DNA from: an uncultured Eubacteriales bacterium
GTDB lineage: Bacteria; Bacillota; Clostridia; Oscillospirales; Oscillospiraceae
Direction: 5' to 3'
Assembly: GCA_900550165.1 (NCBI GenBank)
Contig: URQY01000006.1
Span: 5,153-69,152, forward strand
Length of the DNA: 64,000 bases
Position 1 is the stretch's first letter, and each line of letters opens with the position of its first letter. The notes under the pieces were generated by a model. It saw only the letters and a list, made by a program, of their open reading frames with translations. It was not told the DNA's origin and did not search any database. This document shows positions 23,173 through 31,839 of the stretch, one piece after another. Position numbers and translations under genes: made by a program.

Positions 23173-23482
23173 CGTTTCGTCCTCCTTTTTGCACGCGCAG
23201 AGGGCGTGCGCTGTCTTTTTTCCGTATCAGTATATCACATTTTTTCCATCAGGCAAATCCCCCTCCGCGCATTTTTGCACAAAATGCACAAAAAGAAGAA
23301 AAGCTTGCAAAAGTTCCTGAAAAATAAAAGCATTTGAAGTTGTTGTTGCAAAAAAATGAATGTTTTTCCCCCTCTGAGGCGTTTACACGGCGAAAAAAGT
23401 GTGCTATAGTATCAGCGTTGAATTTTGCGAATTCACGCAGAACGACCGTCTTTTGACGGTGAAATAAACAGGAGGTTCATTT
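23173..23482 (+). promoter_or_regulatory. Intergenic region with the promoter of the PFOR gene
   Basis: This 310-base gap has no supported gene. A good promoter precedes the PFOR gene: TTTACA (23382-23387), 17-base spacer, TATAGT (23405-23410). The GGAGG site before the start is strong. A repeated A/T tract (23320-23370) upstream could act as an UP-element. A divergent promoter for comM presumably lies near 23220, but I cannot pick it. Confidence 0.7.
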
Positions 23483-26400
23483 ATGGCAAGAAAAATGAAA
23501 TCCATGGACGGCAATAATGCTGCGGCTCACGTAAGCTATGCTTTCAGTGAAGTCGCGGCCATTTACCCCATCACGCCGTCCTCCCCGATGGCCGACCTGG
23601 TCGACCAGTGGGCCGCAAACGGCCAGAAGAACATCTTCGGCAACCAGGTCAAGGTCGTCGAGATGCAGTCCGAAGCCGGTGCTGCCGGCGCGGTGCACGG
23701 CTCCCTGGGCGCCGGTGCGCTGACCACCACCTACACGGCCTCTCAGGGCCTGCTGCTGATGATCCCGAATATGTACAAGATCGCGGCTGAGCAGCTCCCC
23801 TGCGTGTTCCACGTCTCCGCCCGTACCGTTTCGACCCACGCGCTGAACATCTTCGGCGACCACTCCGACGTCATGGCCTGCCGTCAGACCGGCTTCGCCA
23901 TGCTGTGCGAGGGCAACGTGCAGGAGGTCATGGATCTCTCCCCCGTGGCGCACCTGGCCGCTCTTTCCGGCAAGGTCCCGTTCATCAACTTCTTTGACGG
24001 CTTCCGCACCTCCCACGAGATCCAGAAGATCGCTGTGTGGGACTACAAGGATCTCGCCGATATGTGCGACATGGACGCTGTCAAGGCCTTCCGCGAGCAC
24101 GCCCTGAATCCCGAGCATCCCCATATGCGCGGCTCCCACGAGAACGGCGATACGTTCTTCCAGCACCGCGAAGCCTGCAACCAGTACTATGACGCCCTCC
24201 CCGAGGTCGTCGAGAAGTACATGGCGAAGGTCAACGAGAAGCTCGGCACCGACTACAAGCTCTTCAACTACTACGGCGCGCCCGACGCCGAGCGCGTCAT
24301 CATCGCGATGGGCTCCATCTGCGACGTGGCCGAGGAGGTCATCGACTATCTCAACGCCCACGGCGAAAAGGTCGGTCTTATCAAGGTCCGCCTGTACCGC
24401 CCGTTCAAGGCCGAGCGCCTGATCGAGGCCATCCCCGCAACGTGCAAGAAGATCGCGGTGCTCGACCGCACCAAGGAGCCCGGCGCGCAGGGCGAGCCCC
24501 TGTACCTCGACGTTGTCACCGCGCTGGCCAACGCCGGCAAGACCGGCATTCAGGTCATCGGCGGCCGCTACGGTCTCGGCTCCAAGGATACCCCGCCCGC
24601 TTCCGTCTTTGCCGTTTACAGCGAGCTTGCGAAGGCTGAGCCCAAGCACCAGTTCACCATCGGCATCGTTGATGATGTGACGGGTCTGTCCCTGCCTGAG
24701 GACAAGAACTGCCCGAACACCGCGGCCGAGGGCACCATCGAGTGCAAGTTCTGGGGTCTCGGCGGCGACGGTACCGTCGGCGCGAACAAGAACTCCATCA
24801 AGATCATCGGCGACCACACCGACAAATACGTCCAGGCCTACTTCCAGTACGACTCCAAGAAGACCGGCGGCGTGACGATCTCCCACCTGCGCTTCGGCGA
24901 CAAGCCCATCCGCAGCCCCTACTACATCAACAAGGCCGACTTTGTCGCCTGCCACAACCCCAGCTACATCACCAAGGGCTTCAAGATGGTCAACGATGTC
25001 AAGCCCGGCGGCGTGTTCATGATCAACTGCCAGTGGGATTTCGATGAGCTGAATCACCACCTGAAGGCGGACGCCAAGCGCTACATCGCCAAGAACAACA
25101 TCCAGCTCTACACCATCAACGCCATCGACCTCGCCATTGAGATCGGCATGGGCAAGCGCAACAACACCATTCTCCAGTCCGCGTTCTTCTCCCTGGCGAA
25201 GGTCATGCCCGAGGAGCAGGCCATCCAGTACATGAAGGACGCCGCGACGCACTCCTACCTGAAGAAGGGCCAGGATGTCGTCGATATGAACCACAAGGCC
25301 ATCGACCTCGGCGCCACCGCCTACAAGAAGATCGACGTTCCCGCTGACTGGGCGAACGCCGTCGACGCCGATGACGCCGTTTCCTACGAGGGCAAGCCCG
25401 AGCTCGTCGCTCAGGTCAAGAACATCCTCGACCCCATCGACCGCATGGACGGCGACAGCCTGCCTGTTTCCGCCTTCATGCCTCATGTGGACGGCCAGTG
25501 GGAGCTGGGTGCTGCCGCTTACGAAAAGCGCGGCGTTGCCGTCTCCGTCCCGACCTGGGACGCCGAGAAGTGCATCCAGTGCAACAACTGCGCTTATGTC
25601 TGCCCGCACGCGACCATCCGCCCCTTCGCTCTCACCGAGGAAGAGGCCAAGAACGCGCCCGCGAACGCCAAGATCGTCGATATCAAGGCCGGCAAGGGCA
25701 AGGGCGTTTACAAGTACACGATGGCCATCTCCCCGCTCGACTGTATGGGCTGCGGCGTCTGCGTGGGCCAGTGCCCCGTCGGTGCGCTGACGATGGTCGG
25801 CCAGGAGAGCGAGCTGCCTGAGCAGGATGTGTTCAACTACTGCGTCTCCAAGGTCTCCGACAAGGAAGACATGAAGGATCTCACCGTCAAGGGCAGCCAG
25901 TTCATGCAGCCCATGCTTGAGTTCTCCGGCTCCTGCGCAGGCTGCGCCGAGACCAGCTACGCCCGTCTCGTCACCCAGCTCTTCGGCGACCGTATGTATA
26001 TCTCCAACGCCACCGGCTGCTCGTCCATCTGGGGCGGCCCCGGCGCTACCTCTCCGTACTGCACCGACAAGAACGGCCACGGCCCGGCATGGTGCAACTC
26101 CCTGTTCGAGGACAACGCCGAGCACGGCTTCGGTATGTATATCGGCCAGGAGAAGATCCGCGAGGACCTCATCGCCAAGACCGAGCAGCTCATCGCCGTC
26201 GAGTGGGCGCGTCCCGAGCTGAAGGCCGCCGCTCAGAAGTGGCTCGACACCAAGGATGACGGCAAGGCTAACCAGGCTGCCACCAAGGAGTATGTCGCAG
26301 CTCTGATGGCGAGCATCGCCACCGTGGACGAGCTTGCCGCCATGCCTCAGTTCGCCGCTCACGCTGCCGAGCTCAAGGCCAAGGGCGAAAAGTTCTGCGA

Positions 26401-27106
26401 CTGCGACGCCTGCAAGCTGGTTGCCGAGATCCTCGACAAGAAGGATTACCTCGCCAAGAAGTCCGTGTGGATCTTCGGCGGCGACGGCTGGGCCTACGAT
26501 ATCGGCTACGGCGGTCTTGACCACGTGATCGCTCAGAACAAGGATGTCAACATCTTCGTCTTCGATACCGAGGTCTACTCCAACACCGGCGGTCAGGCTT
26601 CCAAGGCTTCCAACATCGGTCAGGTCGCTCAGTTCGCGGCTGCCGGTAAGGAGACCAAGAAGAAGAGCCTCTCCGAGATCGCGATGCAGTATGGTTACGT
26701 CTATGTGGCGCAGGTCGCCATGGGCGCGAACCCCGCTCAGACCCTCAAGGCCATCACCGAGGCCGAGGCCTATCACGGCCCGTCCCTGATCATCGGCTAC
26801 AGCCCCTGCGAGATGCACTCCATCAAGGGCGGCATGATGAACTGCCAGAAGGAAATGAAGAAGGCCGTCGAGTGCGGCTACTGGAACCTCTTCCGCTTCA
26901 ATCCCGCGGCCGACAAGAAGTTCACGCTCGACTCCAAGGCTCCCGCCGGCGGTTACCGTGAATTCCTGATGAACGAGGCGCGCTACAGCCGCCTGACCCG
27001 CGAGTTCCCCGAGCGTGCCGAAGGCCTCTTCGAGCGCAACGAGGATGCGGCGAAGGAGCGTTTCGAGCACCTCACCAAGCTCATCGACCTGTACGACAAG
27101 CAGTAA
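23483..27106 (+). CDS. nifJ: Pyruvate:ferredoxin (flavodoxin) oxidoreductase, single-chain
   Basis: A 1207-residue fused PFOR that oxidises pyruvate to acetyl-CoA and CO2, passing electrons to ferredoxin in anaerobes. The domain order is as in the single-chain NifJ family: gamma/alpha-like N-terminal domains (VSYAFSEVAAIYPITPSSPMADLVDQW), then domain III, two [4Fe-4S] clusters at CIQCNNCAYVCP and CMGCGVCVGQCP (about 700-760), and a C-terminal TPP-binding domain (GDGWAYDIGYGGLDHV, NTGGQASKAS). A further Cys set, CAGCAETSYARLV, coordinates the proximal cluster. The start ATG 23483 follows GGAGG. Codon use is strongly biased, as expected for a highly expressed gene. It is monocistronic. Confidence 0.98.
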   Translation: MARKMKSMDGNNAAAHVSYAFSEVAAIYPITPSSPMADLVDQWAANGQKNIFGNQVKVVEMQSEAGAAGAVHGSLGAGALTTTYTASQGLLLMIPNMYKIAAEQLPCVFHVSARTVSTHALNIFGDHSDVMACRQTGFAMLCEGNVQEVMDLSPVAHLAALSGKVPFINFFDGFRTSHEIQKIAVWDYKDLADMCDMDAVKAFREHALNPEHPHMRGSHENGDTFFQHREACNQYYDALPEVVEKYMAKVNEKLGTDYKLFNYYGAPDAERVIIAMGSICDVAEEVIDYLNAHGEKVGLIKVRLYRPFKAERLIEAIPATCKKIAVLDRTKEPGAQGEPLYLDVVTALANAGKTGIQVIGGRYGLGSKDTPPASVFAVYSELAKAEPKHQFTIGIVDDVTGLSLPEDKNCPNTAAEGTIECKFWGLGGDGTVGANKNSIKIIGDHTDKYVQAYFQYDSKKTGGVTISHLRFGDKPIRSPYYINKADFVACHNPSYITKGFKMVNDVKPGGVFMINCQWDFDELNHHLKADAKRYIAKNNIQLYTINAIDLAIEIGMGKRNNTILQSAFFSLAKVMPEEQAIQYMKDAATHSYLKKGQDVVDMNHKAIDLGATAYKKIDVPADWANAVDADDAVSYEGKPELVAQVKNILDPIDRMDGDSLPVSAFMPHVDGQWELGAAAYEKRGVAVSVPTWDAEKCIQCNNCAYVCPHATIRPFALTEEEAKNAPANAKIVDIKAGKGKGVYKYTMAISPLDCMGCGVCVGQCPVGALTMVGQESELPEQDVFNYCVSKVSDKEDMKDLTVKGSQFMQPMLEFSGSCAGCAETSYARLVTQLFGDRMYISNATGCSSIWGGPGATSPYCTDKNGHGPAWCNSLFEDNAEHGFGMYIGQEKIREDLIAKTEQLIAVEWARPELKAAAQKWLDTKDDGKANQAATKEYVAALMASIATVDELAAMPQFAAHAAELKAKGEKFCDCDACKLVAEILDKKDYLAKKSVWIFGGDGWAYDIGYGGLDHVIAQNKDVNIFVFDTEVYSNTGGQASKASNIGQVAQFAAAGKETKKKSLSEIAMQYGYVYVAQVAMGANPAQTLKAITEAEAYHGPSLIIGYSPCEMHSIKGGMMNCQKEMKKAVECGYWNLFRFNPAADKKFTLDSKAPAGGYREFLMNEARYSRLTREFPERAEGLFERNEDAAKERFEHLTKLIDLYDKQ

Positions 27107-27126
27107 TTGCCGTCAAAGCAGCGTAA

Positions 27127-27159
27127 AAAGGGAGTACCCGAATGGGTACTCCCTTTTTT
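27127..27159 (+). terminator. Terminator of the PFOR gene
   Basis: AAAGGGAGTACCC/GGGTACTCCCTTT, 13-bp stem, GAAT loop and a T6 run, 20 bases past the stop. Confidence 0.9.
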
Positions 27160-27170
27160 GCCGAAAAAAC

Positions 27171-27207
27171 AAAAAGAGGCTCTCTTTTCTAAAGAGAGCC
27201 TCTTTTA
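27171..27207 (-). terminator. Terminator of the 5-formyl-THF cyclo-ligase gene (bidirectional)
   Basis: AAAAGAGGCTCTCTTT/AAAGAGAGCCTCTTTT, 16-bp stem with a TCT loop and A/T tracts on both sides. It follows the minus-strand gene ending at 27240. Confidence 0.85.
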
Positions 27208-27239
27208 TTGGTCTTCTTTTGGTCCGGCGGAGCGGTATC

Positions 27240-27812
27240 TCACACCTCCGGCGTGAGAACGCCCTTCTCCGTGATCAGCATCGTGCAGCGCATATCATGC
27301 TCCTCGACCGGCACCTCGGGCGAGAGGAGCTGTTCGCGGCAGATGAGCGCCGTCGGGCAGCGGAGCTGCGGCAGCAGGCGGTCGTAATAGCCGCCGCCCT
27401 GACCGAGGCGGCGTCCCTTGCGGTCGAACGACAGGCAGGGCACGACGGCAAAGTCGATATCCGCCGCGGTGACGAGCGCGCAGCTCTTCTTCGGCTCTAA
27501 AATGCCGTAGGCACCCGCCTCCAGATCATCCATCGAGCGCACAACGCACAGGTCGATGGCGTGCTCGGCGGCGCAGCGGGGCAGGATGAGCGTCTTGCCC
27601 GCGGCAATGGTCTCGTTCATCAGAAGCGAGGTGTCGATCTCCTTTTCGGTGCCGGCAAAGGCAAAGACGACCTTTGCGCGCTTGTACTCGTCCAGCGCGA
27701 GCAGATGGCGGCAGATGGCCTCGGAGCTTTTGGCCTTGTAAGCAGGGTCAAGCGTGCGCTCCTTCTTGCGGATGAAGGTGCGCAGCGCCTTCTTTTCTTC
27801 GATCACAGACAT
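27240..27812 (-). CDS. 5-formyltetrahydrofolate cyclo-ligase
   Basis: A 190-residue enzyme that converts 5-formyl-THF to 5,10-methenyl-THF with ATP, salvaging a folate storage form. The N-terminal basic helix (KKALRTFIRKKERTLD) and the C-terminal ATP/folate loop RRLGQGGGYYDRLLPQL are characteristic, and the length is usual. It stands divergently next to folD-like 28007-28861, so two folate one-carbon enzymes share an intergenic region and may be co-regulated. A gene symbol is left blank because several are in use (ygfA, yqgN, mthfs). Confidence 0.93.
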   Translation of the reverse strand: MSVIEEKKALRTFIRKKERTLDPAYKAKSSEAICRHLLALDEYKRAKVVFAFAGTEKEIDTSLLMNETIAAGKTLILPRCAAEHAIDLCVVRSMDDLEAGAYGILEPKKSCALVTAADIDFAVVPCLSFDRKGRRLGQGGGYYDRLLPQLRCPTALICREQLLSPEVPVEEHDMRCTMLITEKGVLTPEV

Positions 27813-27927
27813 GGGTCAATTCCTCCCGATGTGCAAAAATTCTATTTCTATCGTAGCAAAAAGCGCGGCAAAACGCAAGGCGCCGAAGAAAGTAAATCAA
27901 TTTCCTTTTGCCGCTTTCGAAAAGAAA

Positions 27928-27956
27928 TTGACAGCTTTTTTTAATTTTGTTATCCT
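27928..27956 (+). promoter_or_regulatory. Promoter of the folD-like gene
   Basis: TTGACA (27928-27933), 17-base T-rich spacer, TATCCT (27951-27956), about 50 bases before the start codon. Confidence 0.75.
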
Positions 27957-28006
27957 GAGTACAAATGAAGGCGCGGCGCTGCCGCGCGATCGAGGAGGAA
28001 ACTATC

Positions 28007-28861
28007 ATGGCCATGCTGCTCAAGGGAGCCGAGGTCGCCAAGGCGCTGACCGAGGAGCTCCATGCGAAAACGGAAAAACTGAAGAAAAACGGCGTCGAGC
28101 CCTGCCTTGCGATCCTGCGCGTCGGCGCGCGCGAGGACGACCTTGCCTACGAGCGCGGCGCGCTCAAGCGCTGTGAGAAGGTCGGCGTGGCGGTGCGTCA
28201 GGTCGTCCTACCCGAGGATGTGACGCAGGAAGAGCTGATGGAGAACATCCACGCGCTGGGCGCGGACGAAAAGGTCCATGGCGTGCTGATGTTCCGTCCG
28301 CTGCCGGGGCACCTCGACGATGAGGCGGCGCGCGCAGCGCTCGACCCGAAGAAGGACATGGACGGCATCACCGACGGCTCCATGACCGCCGTTTACGCCG
28401 GCACCAAGGGCGGCTATCCCCCCTGCACTGCCGCGGCCTGCGTGGCGCTGCTCAAGCACTACAACATCCCCATCAAGGGCAAGCGCGTGGTCGTCATCGG
28501 CCGCAGCCTGGTCATTGGCAAGCCGGTCTCCCTGCTGCTGCTCGCCGAGCACGCGACCGTGACCATCTGCCACAGCCGCAGCGAGAATCTGCCCGAGATC
28601 TGCCGCGAGGCCGATATCCTCGTCGTCGCCGCCGGCAAAGCCGGCATGGTCGGCGCGGAGAGCGTGCGCGAAGGCCAGGTCGTGCTGGATGTCGGCATCC
28701 ATGTCGGCGCGGACGGCAACCTCTGCGGCGACACCCGCTTTGCCGAGGTCGAGCCCATCGTCGAGGCCATCACTCCCGTTCCCGGCGGCGTCGGCACGGT
28801 GACGAGCACCATCCTCGCAAGCCACGTCGTCGAGGCGGCGGAGCGCGCGGCGAATAAGTAA
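28007..28861 (+). CDS. folD: FolD-family methylene-THF dehydrogenase/cyclohydrolase, atypical active site
   Basis: A 284-residue FolD homologue with the NADP-binding domain intact (VVVIGRSLVIGKPVSLLLL about 163-181; VVAAGKAGMV; ITPVPGGVGTVTSTILASHVVEAAE near the C terminus) and the KDMDGIT motif (116-122). The catalytic pocket is not typical. The usual YxxxK reads YERGA (48-52), so the lysine equivalent to human K56 is Ala. The normal VQLPLP reads MFRPLP (95-100), so the Q100 equivalent is Phe. K56 is needed for cyclohydrolase activity in characterised enzymes. It may be a dehydrogenase-only subtype, with FchA elsewhere supplying cyclohydrolase. The start ATG 28007 has GAGGAGG. I recall similar variants in other gut Firmicutes, which argues against random decay. 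Confidence 0.9.
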   Translation: MAMLLKGAEVAKALTEELHAKTEKLKKNGVEPCLAILRVGAREDDLAYERGALKRCEKVGVAVRQVVLPEDVTQEELMENIHALGADEKVHGVLMFRPLPGHLDDEAARAALDPKKDMDGITDGSMTAVYAGTKGGYPPCTAAACVALLKHYNIPIKGKRVVVIGRSLVIGKPVSLLLLAEHATVTICHSRSENLPEICREADILVVAAGKAGMVGAESVREGQVVLDVGIHVGADGNLCGDTRFAEVEPIVEAITPVPGGVGTVTSTILASHVVEAAERAANK

Positions 28862-28872
28862 AGACTTTGCTG

Positions 28873-28912
28873 AAAAAACGGCTTTCTCCCGATGGGAGAA
28901 GGCCGTTTTTTG
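28873..28912. terminator. Terminator between folD and the DUF2812 gene
   Basis: AAAACGGC...CTCCC pairs with GGGAG...GCCGTTTT around a GAT loop with flanking A and T runs; usable from both sides. Confidence 0.85.
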
Positions 28913-30388
28913 TTAGTTACCCAGCAGCTTTTCGCCGACGGTCGCCTTTTGGACATCGGTCATTTGCACACTGCCCGACGCAAACTCGACAATGCGCGTG
29001 CCGCCTGTGATGAGCCAGTGGTCAAGCCACTGCTCCTCTTCCTCGTCGTAGAGCCGCCACGCCCGCTCTGCGCCCCAAGGCGCGGCATTGACCTCGCGGT
29101 AGGCGTAAGGGAGACGGCGATGCTCGCCGTCGATAAGGGCAGTCTGCTCATAGTCCAGCTCGGAGGCAAGGCAGCGGTCAAACCACGATGCAAGATACAC
29201 CTCTCCGATGTCGTAGTGGATCCACGCAGGATTGCCGCGCGCCGTCTCCGGATGCTCGGGATCATCCAAACTGGCAAGCACATCTCGCTGCTTTCCGCCG
29301 TACCGCGCAGCGAAGGGCGAGGAGCTCCCCCAACTCAGGCACGACCAGAGCGCATCCTCATCCTCTATGCCGAGGTCGGAGAGGTAGAGCGGCAGCGCGT
29401 CGTGGTAGACCGTCGCCCGAAATTCTTCATCATACAGCTCAGGCGGAACTTCATCGCTGTCAAAAAGTCCGTTCTGCTCCATGGTGAGCAGCACCCCCAC
29501 CGAAGCCAGCGCGACCGCCGCCGTCACGCAGGCCGTGACGATGCAGCGCTTCGCCCTGCCCGCACCGGTTTTCACCGCCGAATAGGTGAGAAACATCGCA
29601 GCAAACGGCGTGATCCCGCACAGGATCGCAGCAAGGTAAAGCCTCCCCATACTGCTGCCGCCGGTCCCCAGCAGGGCTCTCACCAAAATGCCGAAAAGTG
29701 TCAGCAGCAGCGCCGCGCGCTCCAGTATCTGGAGCCAGAGGCGCGACTTTGCAGGCAAAAAGCGATGTTCCTCTCTCGCCGTGCGCGCCGCCTTCCGATA
29801 CCAGCTGTTATAGCAGATAAGGTCAGTCCCGCAGATCAGCGTGACAACAGGCGAAATGCATGACAAAAAATCCCCCATTCCATAGATAAGCGTATTCAGA
29901 GGGTCTGTTTTCAGGCCGGTCAGGATATCCCAGATCCTGAGGAGCATATAGATGAGCCAAAAGATCAGTATCGTGTGATAATATTTGAGGGCGCGGTGCA
30001 TCGCGTCCACCTGCAAAACAGGGTCAGTCTCAACATCCACAGCGTTTTCATCCGCTGTGCAGAGCACATGGCGGGTCCTCCCGCCAAGGCCGCCGCCCTC
30101 CCCCATGGCGCCGCCGCCCCAGAAGGTCAGATCACCAACGCCCGCTGACTGCTGCCAGCCTGCCTGTGCACAGTACTCGAGGAAAACATCTTCGCCGTCT
30201 GCACCACTGTCATCGGGATAGTAGGTGATGGCAAAGCGCAGCTTCTGCGGCCGGATGCGGCGGTAACGGATAAAAAGGCCCACGCGGTCTGGGGCCCAGC
30301 CCTCCGCCGCCATGCGCTCAAAGTGGCGCGCAAGGCCCTCGGTGTCGTAAAAAGAATAGGGATTCAGCTCCCGTTTGGTGTTGCGCAT
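28913..30388 (-). CDS. DUF2812-domain membrane protein (long form)
   Basis: A 491-residue protein with a soluble N-terminal DUF2812-like domain: RHFERMAAEGWAPDRVGLFIRYRRIRPQKLRFAITYYPD, with the AAEGW motif followed by a beta sheet. At least five hydrophobic segments follow (TILIFWLIYMLLRIWDILTG; YGMGDFLSCISPVVTLICG; ERAALLLTLFGILVRALLG; GRLYLAAILCGITPFAAMFL; CIVTACVTAAVALASVGVLL), then a ~160-residue extracytoplasmic or soluble tail. The upstream gene on the same strand is a PadR regulator, a pairing repeated at 45159-46105. The start is ATG 30388 with a GAGG site. DUF2812 proteins commonly accompany PadR regulators in Clostridia and are thought to be regulated by them; the role is unknown. 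Confidence 0.8.
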   Translation of the reverse strand: MRNTKRELNPYSFYDTEGLARHFERMAAEGWAPDRVGLFIRYRRIRPQKLRFAITYYPDDSGADGEDVFLEYCAQAGWQQSAGVGDLTFWGGGAMGEGGGLGGRTRHVLCTADENAVDVETDPVLQVDAMHRALKYYHTILIFWLIYMLLRIWDILTGLKTDPLNTLIYGMGDFLSCISPVVTLICGTDLICYNSWYRKAARTAREEHRFLPAKSRLWLQILERAALLLTLFGILVRALLGTGGSSMGRLYLAAILCGITPFAAMFLTYSAVKTGAGRAKRCIVTACVTAAVALASVGVLLTMEQNGLFDSDEVPPELYDEEFRATVYHDALPLYLSDLGIEDEDALWSCLSWGSSSPFAARYGGKQRDVLASLDDPEHPETARGNPAWIHYDIGEVYLASWFDRCLASELDYEQTALIDGEHRRLPYAYREVNAAPWGAERAWRLYDEEEEQWLDHWLITGGTRIVEFASGSVQMTDVQKATVGEKLLGN

Positions 30389-30434
30389 CAGAAAAACCTC
30401 GCTTTCTCTCATTTCTCGCCGCCCGCAAGGGGCG

Positions 30435-30761
30435 TTATCTCTCAAATAGCTTCTGGTAATCGTGCACCTGCATTTGCAGGCGTTCCACCTCGCCTTTCAG
30501 CAGCGCTTCTCCCGCGCCGGTGAGCCGGTAGCTGCGCCGCCGCCCCTCCGCGCGTGTTTCGACAATGTATCCCGCCGCCAGAAACTGCTCGAGCAGGTTG
30601 TAGAGTGTGCCGGGCCCCACCGCTACGCGCCCGCCCGTCAGCTCACCCACGCGCGCCATTACGTCCATACCGCAGCACTCCCTGCGAAGGCAAAGCAGGA
30701 TATAAAACATCTGCTCTGTCAATGTGCTGAATTTTTCTCGCGCCACGCGCTCACCCCCCAT
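30435..30761 (-). CDS. PadR-family transcriptional regulator
   Basis: A 108-residue winged-helix regulator. SSL-type helices (LTEQMFYILLCLRRECCGMDVM) and the wing (VGPGTLYNLLEQFLAAGYI...RRRSYRLTGAGEALL) are typical of PadR; the length fits the PadR-s2 subfamily. The ATG at 30761 lacks a clear site; GTG 30746 has GGGGGGTG upstream and may be the real start. Its promoter contains two imperfect copies of a TATCGATA-type dyad, one in the -35/-10 spacer and one over the start, pointing to autorepression. It is next to a DUF2812 gene that starts 47 bases downstream. Confidence 0.9.
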   Translation of the reverse strand: MGGERVAREKFSTLTEQMFYILLCLRRECCGMDVMARVGELTGGRVAVGPGTLYNLLEQFLAAGYIVETRAEGRRRSYRLTGAGEALLKGEVERLQMQVHDYQKLFER

Positions 30762-30818
30762 ATATCGATATTCGATATTCCTTGGCTAAAGTGTATTATC
30801 GATAATCGATATTGTCAA
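30762..30818 (-). promoter_or_regulatory. Promoter/operator of the first PadR gene
   Basis: Minus-strand TTGACA (30818-30813), 17-base spacer, TACACT (30795-30790). The spacer contains TATCGATTATCGATA (30811-30797), and ATATCGAATATCGATAT (30778-30762) lies just before the start. This pair of similar dyads is a plausible PadR operator. Confidence 0.7.
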
Positions 30819-30834
30819 GTATATTTTGCGCGCT

Positions 30835-30877
30835 AAAAAAAGACCAGCCTCTTTCACAAAAGAGGCTGGTCTTTTTT
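30835..30877 (-). terminator. Terminator of the prmA/degV unit
   Basis: AAAAAAGACCAGCCTCTTT pairs with AAAGAGGCTGGTCTTTTTT around CACA; located 9 bases past the prmA stop on the minus strand. Usable from the other side too. Confidence 0.9.
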
Positions 30878-30885
30878 GTTTCATT

Positions 30886-31839
30886 TTACCGGCAGAGGTA
30901 GGAAAACCAGCCCTCGCTGCTGCGCGTTTCCTCGATCGTCCAGCCCGCCTCGACGAGCTTTTCGCGCACCTCGTCGGCGCGGTCGTCAATGATGCCGGAG
31001 CAGAGGAAGACGCCGCCCTTTTTGAGAAGCCTTCCCACCTGCGGGGCGAGCGCGATGATCACATCCGCGACGATGTTCGCAACGATCACATCATAGTCGC
31101 CGCCGAATTCCTTCTGCAAGCCCTTGTCGCTGAGCACGTCGCCCGCGCGGACGGTGTAGTGCTCCTTGCCCACGCCGTTGAGCGCGGCATTTTCGTAGGC
31201 GACGCCAACGCACTTGTCGTCAATATCGCAGGCGAAGGCATCCTTCGCGCCGAGCAGCAGCGCGGCGATGGAGAGGATCCCGCTGCCGCAGCCGAGGTCT
31301 AAAACCTTTTCCCCGCCGTGGATATGCTGCTCAAGCGCTTGCAGGCAAAGGCGCGTCGTCGCGTGGCTGCCGGTGCCGAAGGTGAGGCCGGGGTTTAAGA
31401 TGAGCTTGACGCGCCCGTCCTCCTTCGCCTGCTCCCACTCGGGCACGACGAGCAGCCGCTCGCCGATCTCCATGGGCTTGTAGAACTGCTTCCAGTTGTT
31501 CTCCCAGTCCGCATCCTCGACATTTTCCATGCTGAGGATGAGCGGCGCGTACTCGGGATGCTGCTTTTTGAAGGCGGACAGGCCGATGCGGAACTGCGCA
31601 AGGGTATTCATTCCCTCGGCGCTGTCTTCAAGGTAGAAGGTGATGCGGCTCTTGCCGTGCATCGACTTCATCAGGTCCTCGTCGACGTAATCCCAATACT
31701 GGTGGTTGTTCTCAAGGAAGTCCTTGAAGTCGCCCTCCTCGTCGATCATCAGACTGTCGATGCCGTAGGTACTCAAAAGCTCCGTCACGGGCTCGATGCC
31801 CTCGGGCCGCGTGTCGAGGTGCAGTTCCAGCCACTTCAT
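30886..31839 (-). CDS. prmA: Ribosomal protein L11 methyltransferase
   Basis: A 317-residue SAM methyltransferase. The N-terminal L11-recognition domain (MKWLELHLDTRPEGIEPVTELL) is followed by the catalytic domain with motif I VLDLGCGSGILSIAALLLGA (about 180-199) and NPGLTFGTGSHATTRLCL, a signature of PrmA. It trimethylates L11 on the ribosome. It has a few extra bases at the start shared with degV (ATGA overlap: PrmA ATG at 31839 and DegV stop at 31836). It is the second gene of a leftward two-gene unit, with its own terminator downstream. Confidence 0.95.
   Translation of the reverse strand: MKWLELHLDTRPEGIEPVTELLSTYGIDSLMIDEEGDFKDFLENNHQYWDYVDEDLMKSMHGKSRITFYLEDSAEGMNTLAQFRIGLSAFKKQHPEYAPLILSMENVEDADWENNWKQFYKPMEIGERLLVVPEWEQAKEDGRVKLILNPGLTFGTGSHATTRLCLQALEQHIHGGEKVLDLGCGSGILSIAALLLGAKDAFACDIDDKCVGVAYENAALNGVGKEHYTVRAGDVLSDKGLQKEFGGDYDVIVANIVADVIIALAPQVGRLLKKGGVFLCSGIIDDRADEVREKLVEAGWTIEETRSSEGWFSYLCR

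Noticed and set aside
23477..27070. 1197-residue ORF antisense to the PFOR gene
   Set aside because: Shadow of a highly biased GC-rich gene; composition is Val/Leu/Asp/Gly/His repeats, with no ribosome binding site or domain.
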